Positions 58,038 to 64,000 of a DNA stretch of 64,000 nt are shown here, piece after piece. A program made the translations under genes and the position numbers. Source of the DNA: Littorina saxatilis. Its lineage: Eukaryota > Mollusca > Gastropoda > Littorinimorpha > Littorinidae. Positions within the stretch are counted from its first letter, which is position 1, and each line of letters starts with the position of its first letter. The notes below the pieces were generated by a model, which made no database searches, was not told the origin of the DNA, and saw only the letters and a program-made list of their open reading frames with translations. Location of the stretch: positions 20,130,322 through 20,194,321 of the forward strand of contig NC_090255.1 of NCBI RefSeq assembly GCF_037325665.1, in the 5' to 3' direction.

Positions 58038-58912
58038 CAAGTCGCGTAAGGCGAAAATACAATATTTAGTCAAGTAGCTGTCGAACTCACAGAATGAAAC
58101 TGAACGCAACGCAACGCAGCAAGACCGTATACTCGTAGCATCGTCACTCCACCGCCCGTGGCAAAGGCAGTGCACGTGGAATTGACAAGAAGAGCGGGGT
58201 ATTCGTTGCGCTGAGAAGGATAGCACGCTTTTCTGTACCTCTCTTCGTTTTAACTTTCTGAGCGTGTTTTTAATCCAAACATATCATATCTATATATTTT
58301 TGGAATCAGGAACCGACAAGGAATAAGATGAAAGTGTTTTTAAATTGATTTCGAAAAAAAAATTTTGATAATAATTTTTATATATTTAATTTTCAGAGCT
58401 TGTTTTTAATCCGAATATAACATATTTATATGTTTTTGGAATCAGCAAATGATGGAGAATAAGATAAACGTAAATTTGGATCGTTTTATAAATTTTTATT
58501 TTTTTTTTACAATTTTCCGATTTTTAATGACCAAAGTCATTAATTAATTTTTAAGCCACCAAGCTGAAATGCAATACCGAAGTCCGGGCTTCGTCGAAGA
58601 GTACTTGACCAAAATTTCAACCAATTTGGTTGAAAAATGAGGGCGTGACAGTGCCGCCTCAACTTTCACGAAAAGCGGGATATGACGTCATCAAAGACAT
58701 TTATCAAAAAAATGAAAAAAACGTTCGGGGATTTCATACCCAGGAACTCTCATGTCAAATTTCATAAAGATCGGTCCAGTAGTTTAGTCTGAATCGCTCT
58801 ACACACACACACACACACAGACACACACGCACACACACACGCACATACACCACGACCCTCGTTTCGATTCCCCCTCGATGTTAAAATATTTAGTCAAAAC
58901 TTGACTAAATAT
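58038..58912 (-). repeat. TAGTCAAG-family copy, full length, inverted
   Basis: Begins AAGTCGCGTAAGGCGAAAAT and ends TTAGTCAAAACTTGACTAAA: the reverse complement of 50365-51222, complete. Confidence 0.92.
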
Positions 58913-59093
58913 AAAAAGACGAAGAATACTTCGTTCAGCCATCATTAGCCGTTAGGTACCATGAGTTAACTTTTCGATATCAAATAAACAAACAAAGAAA
59001 CACACCCTTACTTGCAGTAACAAAACACCCGGTTAGAGAGTGAGGTGAAAATGAGACACGCATTATCAGGCAAGACAAAATCCAAGTCTTCGG

Positions 59094-60036
59094 GGGCCGG
59101 TTTCATATACCGCTCTTATCCTAACTTAGGAGCTCTTAAGGGGTCAAGATGGGGTTAAGAGCAAAGTTAAGATAGGTGCGTTTCACGGACCGCTCTTTGG
59201 CCAAAGAGCGCTCCTATGTCGCTCTTATCTTAGGACAGCCCCCCCCCCCAGCCCTAAGTTAGGTAAGAGCAGACAGAAGCGCCCCCTACTTGCAAGGGAG
59301 ATCATTTTAATCCTAAAAATGGCGGCCGTAAATGAGACTGTGAGTCGACTCGACTCGTGCATCATTTTGCGATATAACATGCGCCATCAACACATTTTCG
59401 TCACCGCACGGATCCGCGGAATGCCCAAGACGATAAGGAGAGTGCCGCACGCTTTCATTTGTCAAAGCATGGACTCCTGTTTGAAATATGTTGACAAGAT
59501 TGTGGACGGTATGCAGTTTAGCACTAAAAAGCACCCGCGAAGACTATGATTGCACCGTTTTCTGCGTGATTGATGTCTTTCAGTCCATGCACGGCGACAT
59601 ATTCTACATCAGCAAGGAAACGAGTCTCTGCTGCATTCACCGAATGTATGTTCTGCCTTGCACGACGAGTGTGAACCCGACAGGAAGCGGCTAACCACAC
59701 GTACTCGTGAGCAATTCCAGATCTAGCTTGTAGTGCACTTTTTCTGCGTGTTTGTGGTGCTGTTTACACACATTTTCGAACAATAGTCTATCAGTCAGTC
59801 AACGAAACAAAACAGCACGAGTATAATATCAACAAGGAAGGATGCCACGCCGTGACGGCTTCTACAGGCATTGAAGTAGTTGGTGACGAACATCTTTGGA
59901 CCGTGTGTCGTGTTGTTCTATGGCCAGGGTGTGAAAAGGGTACCATGATTTTAAATGAGAGTTGGGTGTGTCCTGCAATCCAAGGACCTCTGGGCTTGTT
60001 CATATACGGTGACATTGGCTACATCTTGACACCCTG
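59094..60036 (+). mobile_element. PIF/Harbinger-like transposon remnant
   Basis: The left side opens GGCCGGTTTCATATACCGCT with many CTCTTA/TAAGAG words, like the ends of Harbinger elements. Protein-like pieces follow in shifting frames: MAAVNETVSRLDSC (59319), GDIFYISKETSLCCIHR (about 59600), and VVLWPGCEKGTMILNES then LGLFIYGDIGYILTP (59910-60036). The last two match the 'WPGS.HD...N.S' and 'GD.GY.L.P' blocks of Harbinger transposase. At least one key acidic position in the first block is lost. No right end found; a dead copy. Confidence 0.6.
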
Positions 60037-60039
60037 AAT

Positions 60040-61385
60040 ACTCACAGTCACACCCTATATCTACAGCAGTGCTCCAAGCAGGTTAACTCAACACGTGAAC
60101 AAGACACGTCAGCATTGTTTCCTGTCATGATGAAAAAAGGTAAGGTTTGGAGTAGATCTAAAGCATAATTGATCAAGACAAATGTTCCTTTCAAGGCATG
60201 CTACTTTTCAGATTGTGTTTGGGAATGTTGTTGCAGGAAATGTCAAGGTTATAAAACAGCTTGCATGAGAGAGAAAACTTTAGAGCAGAAAAGGCATGTT
60301 TGAAACTTAAATGGGTTGTTATTCAACTTATTGTTAATCAGCACCATATTATATACTGACTGTGCTCGTTGTAAGTTTGACTTGGTAGCTGTGCTGACAG
60401 TGTTGTCTTAGTATCATCTGCACTGCAGATCTGTGCAGCGTATTCACCTGGTAATTGTAAATGCATACAAGCAAACAGCATTCAGCAAACACTCATAATT
60501 TTCTTTCTTGTATCACCAGAGAATAAACTTCATCACCGTCTGCATCGTCTGGCACCACCATGCTCTCCTCCAGTGTCATCTTCTACCCGTGGACACTAAC
60601 ATACAGTTACCAAAGCAAGGGCAGAGGCAATGAGGAATGCCAATGAAAGCATAAGTCTTAGTGAAGTGGTGTGCAAGAAAAGACTGGACATCATTTCAGG
60701 TAAATATGTTATGCTTGTAATATGATACTCATTCAGTCATTGACAATTCTGTAGAACATTTGGAAAACAAAAGAAGAGGCGTTCTGGGATCACATAGTAG
60801 TAGTATGCATACACATCAAAACGTATTGTTCTCACACACACACAAAAACTGGACAGTGAGTAAGAAGAATGCTGTTTCAGTGTTTGACTTCTTTTTTAAA
60901 CTTTTATCTGAAACTTTGACTTTAAATTTTACTACTCCTTGATATCAACAAAACTGATTCTTAAGTGATAATAACTAGTAATTTACTAGTACTAAAAACA
61001 TGTATTTACGCTGTTACCGTGGGGGGGGGGGGGGGGGGGTATTTTTTGTATGGGGGAGGGGGGGCATAGATTGTGAGGAGAACAGAACATGCTCTAGGGG
61101 ATTTCAAGAAATTGTGCTAATTTGTAATTCATTTGGTTTGTTCCATTTCCTGAATTGTTAGCCTTGTCTGATTCATTTTAAAGGACTGAGTCATTGCTGA
61201 TATACAGAGCTTTCTTTTAATTGTTTAACCCCTCTAAATTAACACAAGACCTCGTGTTTTTTACTGCTGAAGCGATTGACACCTGCATCAGCAGTAATGG
61301 CAGAACACAAAGTACAAAAGTTAACCAAAGAAGACACCCTGTTCTGGACAGATAATTGATGTTCTTCTTCACGTATGTAAACGTT
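60040..61385. other. Unassigned stretch
   Basis: AT-rich with no gene. A run of about 19 G lies at 61021-61039. Confidence 0.4.
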
Positions 61386-61452
61386 GCCAAAGCGCTTTGA
61401 GCTGTGAAGAAGCGCTATATAAATGTTCTATTTTCATTATTATTATTATTGT
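61386..61452 (+). repeat. SINE/L2-type 3' tail
   Basis: AAAGCGCTTTGAGCTGTGAA, GCGCTATATAAATGTTC and (ATT)n: the 3' tail shared by many metazoan SINEs and their L2/CR1-like partners. No head seen upstream. Confidence 0.7.
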
Positions 61453-61810
61453 GTCTATCCTGAACTTGAGTTGATTTTTAAATGGTACCTTGTGTTTTTT
61501 CGGGTCAATTTTTGGTGCATCCTTTTTTGAGCAGCGGAAGAGTGTGCCACATTTCCAAGTGAAGTGCCTTTAATGGCGTGGAAAGTGTGAACAAAATGAT
61601 TCGGGAGTGATTTTATTTTTAAAGTACACAATTTGTACAGATAAAATGGTTTGCTAAGTGTAGTATGAATAAGAGCAAGTTTTAGAATTACTCACTGTCT
61701 TCTCTTTTTCTTGTAAGATTATGTGGTGAAACTGCTCTGTTGCTAACATTTAATACAAGAAACCTTCTGCTCTTTATATGTTGCTGTTCCTTGTTCAAGG
61801 ACGTCTACCC

Positions 61811-62302
61811 ACACACTGATGCTGACACTCGTTGAGGGGCCAACTACCAACACTAATGGTGATACTCGCTGAGGGGTCGACTACCAACACTGAGGCTGAC
61901 ACTCGCAGAGGGGCCAACTACCAACACTGATGGGTGATACTCGCTGAGGGGTCGACTACCAACACTGATGGTGATACTCGCTGAGGGGTCAACTACCAAC
62001 ACTGAGGCTGACATTCGCTGAGGGGCCAACTACCAACACTGATGCTGACACTTGCTGAGGGGTCGACTACCAACACTAAGGCTGACACTCGCTGAGGGGC
62101 CAACTACCAACGGTGATGCTGACACTCGCTGAGGGGCCAACTACCAACGCTGATGCTGACACTCGCAGAGGGGCCAACTACCAACACTGACCCTGATACT
62201 CTCTGAGGGGTCAACTACCAACACTGATACTGACGCTTGCTCAGGGGCCAACTACCAACACTGATGCTGACGCTTGCTCAGGGGCCAACTACCAACACTG
62301 TA
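61811..62302 (+). repeat. 37 bp minisatellite, about 13 units
   Basis: The unit is ACTGATGCTGACACTCGCTG followed by AGGGGCCAACTACCAAC. Variants GGTCGACTACC and GATACTCGC alternate, so pairs of units were copied together. Confidence 0.92.
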
Positions 62303-62641
62303 TGTAGTGGCCACTGTGTAACCTCCCTTGCACAAAACAACAAAATTTATATTTAAAATGGTTAAAGGAATTTTTTAAGCATTTACATTAATTATGCTAG
62401 GAACAGTCTGCAGACACAGAAGTATACAGTGGTATGTCAATATTAATTAGCAGTTAAAAGATGTCCAACGTTCATATTCTATTTCTATACTACCTGTCAA
62501 CAACATCAAACTAAGCAAACGCGTTTAAGGGCAGATCATTTTGATGAGGCCATTTATTGTAAAACCAATTATAAGACTGAAAAGGCCATTCATTGTCCTA
62601 TGTTATTTAGAAAACAGATTTAGTTTACACGAGGTACTGTT
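62303..62641. other. Unassigned stretch
   Basis: Nothing recognised. Confidence 0.35.
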
Positions 62642-63904
62642 TATAAAGTAGAACCTACAAGACTAGCATCCCCAAAAATCAAATTCGCAAAATCAAGTTT
62701 AACGCGTTAAAATCGACATACAATCAAAACTGCTGAAAGGAAACCTGTTGTGCATGTTTAGTTTACATATCTTGTCTAACAATGGCGTAATGGCATGATG
62801 AACGGTATGTAATTCTTCTGAGAAGCCGTAAAATGCGGTTTCTGGGGCCATTTTAGTGGGTAATCAGAAGAAATCCAGCACATTTAATAAATTTCTCAAT
62901 GCATTGCCTTCAAACGTCCGGTAATTTATGCTAAGACATGTCGTTAAGTACATCAAGTCATTCGAGAGATTAGGTTTGCTTTTATTTGACACGCCAGAAA
63001 GAGTCCTTAAAATAGTCGGTTGGTCTAAGCTGACTCATCAAACAAATTTAATTTGATGCTATCTTCAACTTCAAATAACACATAAGCCAAATACTCAAAT
63101 TTCATGTACATAATTATTTTATCAGACATGGATGGTATGAGGATTTCAAAGCGAAAGTAATCTAAGTGGACTATTTTCACAGCGCTGAGCACAAATAGCC
63201 CACATCAAGCTCACTGCTGAACATTTAACTGCTAGCTGCTGAGCAGGGCTTTTGAGAGAGCATTTCCCAAGAATGTTTGAACAAGTGGTCTGAGCAGCCG
63301 TCGTTGATTATGAATTACATTTCAGTGTAATTTGAAGCTTTAATGTTTGTTTAAAGCCTGCATGTTTAAAAAAAATTCTGTTTTCTTTGAAAAAGGTACA
63401 TCTTTATTTTTTTAAATTCTTTCTAACATGTCGCATAACAGCAGTACTAAGGTCTCAAATGACTTGACATTTTGTTTGTAATTCGGTACATCTGATTTGT
63501 TGCTTAATTAATTTATTTGATAATTGTCGGTAAAAATACCGGTTAACACCTCACAATCGCAAACCTGTTTTATGTTGTCTTTTCTAATTCATGACATGTG
63601 TTAGCACGAATCACCAAATATTTGAAGGCAATGCGTTAAAAAGTTGCAGAAATTCAAATGTATTGTTTTGTTTCATTACCCGCTAAAACGGCTTCAAAAA
63701 CTGCCTTTTATGCCTACTGAGAGGATTACCACATATACCTACTGAGAGAATTAACACATACACCGCTCAGCATGGCATAGTAACAAAATTGACTGTTTCA
63801 GATGCACATTTGATTGCTCTGATGTTTTGTCGATTTTAACGCAGAAACCTTGATTTTTCGAATTTGATTTTTGGGGGTGCCTGTGTTGTAGGAATCACTG
63901 TATA
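62642..63904. mobile_element. 1.26 kb TIR element (Tc1/mariner-type MITE)
   Basis: The left side has CCTACAAGACTAGCATCCCC then AAAAATCAAATTCGCAAAAT. The complement of the right side has CCTACAACACAGGCACCCCC then AAAAATCAAATTCGAAAAAT. Both share GCGTTAAAATCGAC. Outermost TATA(A/C)AGT on both sides suggests TA insertion. A second inverted pair lies further in (CAATGCATTGCCTTCAAA / AAGGCAATGCGTTAAA). No transposase frame. Confidence 0.75.
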
Positions 63905-64000
63905 CACACTACCTCATGTGAACTCAAACAGCTTTTTGAATAAGGGCAATCAATACATGCCCTTTTCAGTCATATAATTTGTTTTACAATAGACTGCCTC
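63905..64000. other. Unassigned right edge
   Basis: Nothing seen. Confidence 0.3.

Overview
This is eukaryotic, almost certainly gastropod-mollusc DNA. Genes are intron-rich and repeats dominate. There are many long (AC)n, (GA)n and G-run microsatellites, tRNA-derived SINEs with (GAA)n tails, and many copies of a 0.87 kb repeat that opens with ACATTTAGTCAAGTTTTGAC and closes with GCCTTACGCGACTTGT. I associate that repeat with marine snails of the Littorina type; this is recall, not a search.

The host gene. One gene on the minus strand runs through most of the window, from about 56.6 kb down to 8.1 kb. Seven exons are clear: two encode an Ig-like module (56291-56570, 55277-55404), four encode single EGF-like repeats (48649-48777, 35537-35671, 34636-34764, 33983-34114) and one encodes a transmembrane helix plus a short cytoplasmic tail (8133-8539). 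The EGF exons are 129, 135, 129 and 132 bases, all phase 1-1. A short juxtamembrane exon (10892-10978) is possible and one decayed EGF exon lies at 35083-35191. The first exons (signal peptide) are not visible. The product would be an Ig-EGF-TM receptor of the MEGF/scavenger-receptor kind; its ligand cannot be told from sequence.

Intron contents, left to right. 1-7.5 kb: dispersed repeats and a Helitron-like element with internal repeats. 7.7-8.1 kb: a SINE that has rewritten the receptor's C-terminus. 8.8-19.4 kb: tandem repeats, copies of the TAGTCAAG family, a LINE 3' half and several small TIR elements. 19.58-25.91 kb: an apparently intact mobile element with imperfect terminal inverted repeats. 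Its three-exon gene encodes a 1558-residue protein with two CxxC/HxxC zinc modules, a FEN1/XPG-like nuclease fold and a C-terminal CXC domain. 26.52-32.03 kb: a second large TIR element with about 245 bp ends and two convergent genes (a SWIM zinc-finger protein and a THAP/transposase-like N-terminus), followed directly by two short TIR elements. 36.14-45.10 kb: a five-deep nest of insertions whose innermost member is a fossil Ty3/Gypsy retrotransposon. 45.3-64 kb: more TIR elements, LINE and Harbinger remnants, SINEs and minisatellites.

Three observations stand out: the intact TIR-bounded nuclease gene; tandem amplification of the exon end plus 5' splice site at two EGF exons of the same receptor gene (17 units at 47.79-48.7 kb, 4 units at 34.45-34.65 kb); and the SINE that replaces the receptor's last residues and supplies its stop codon.
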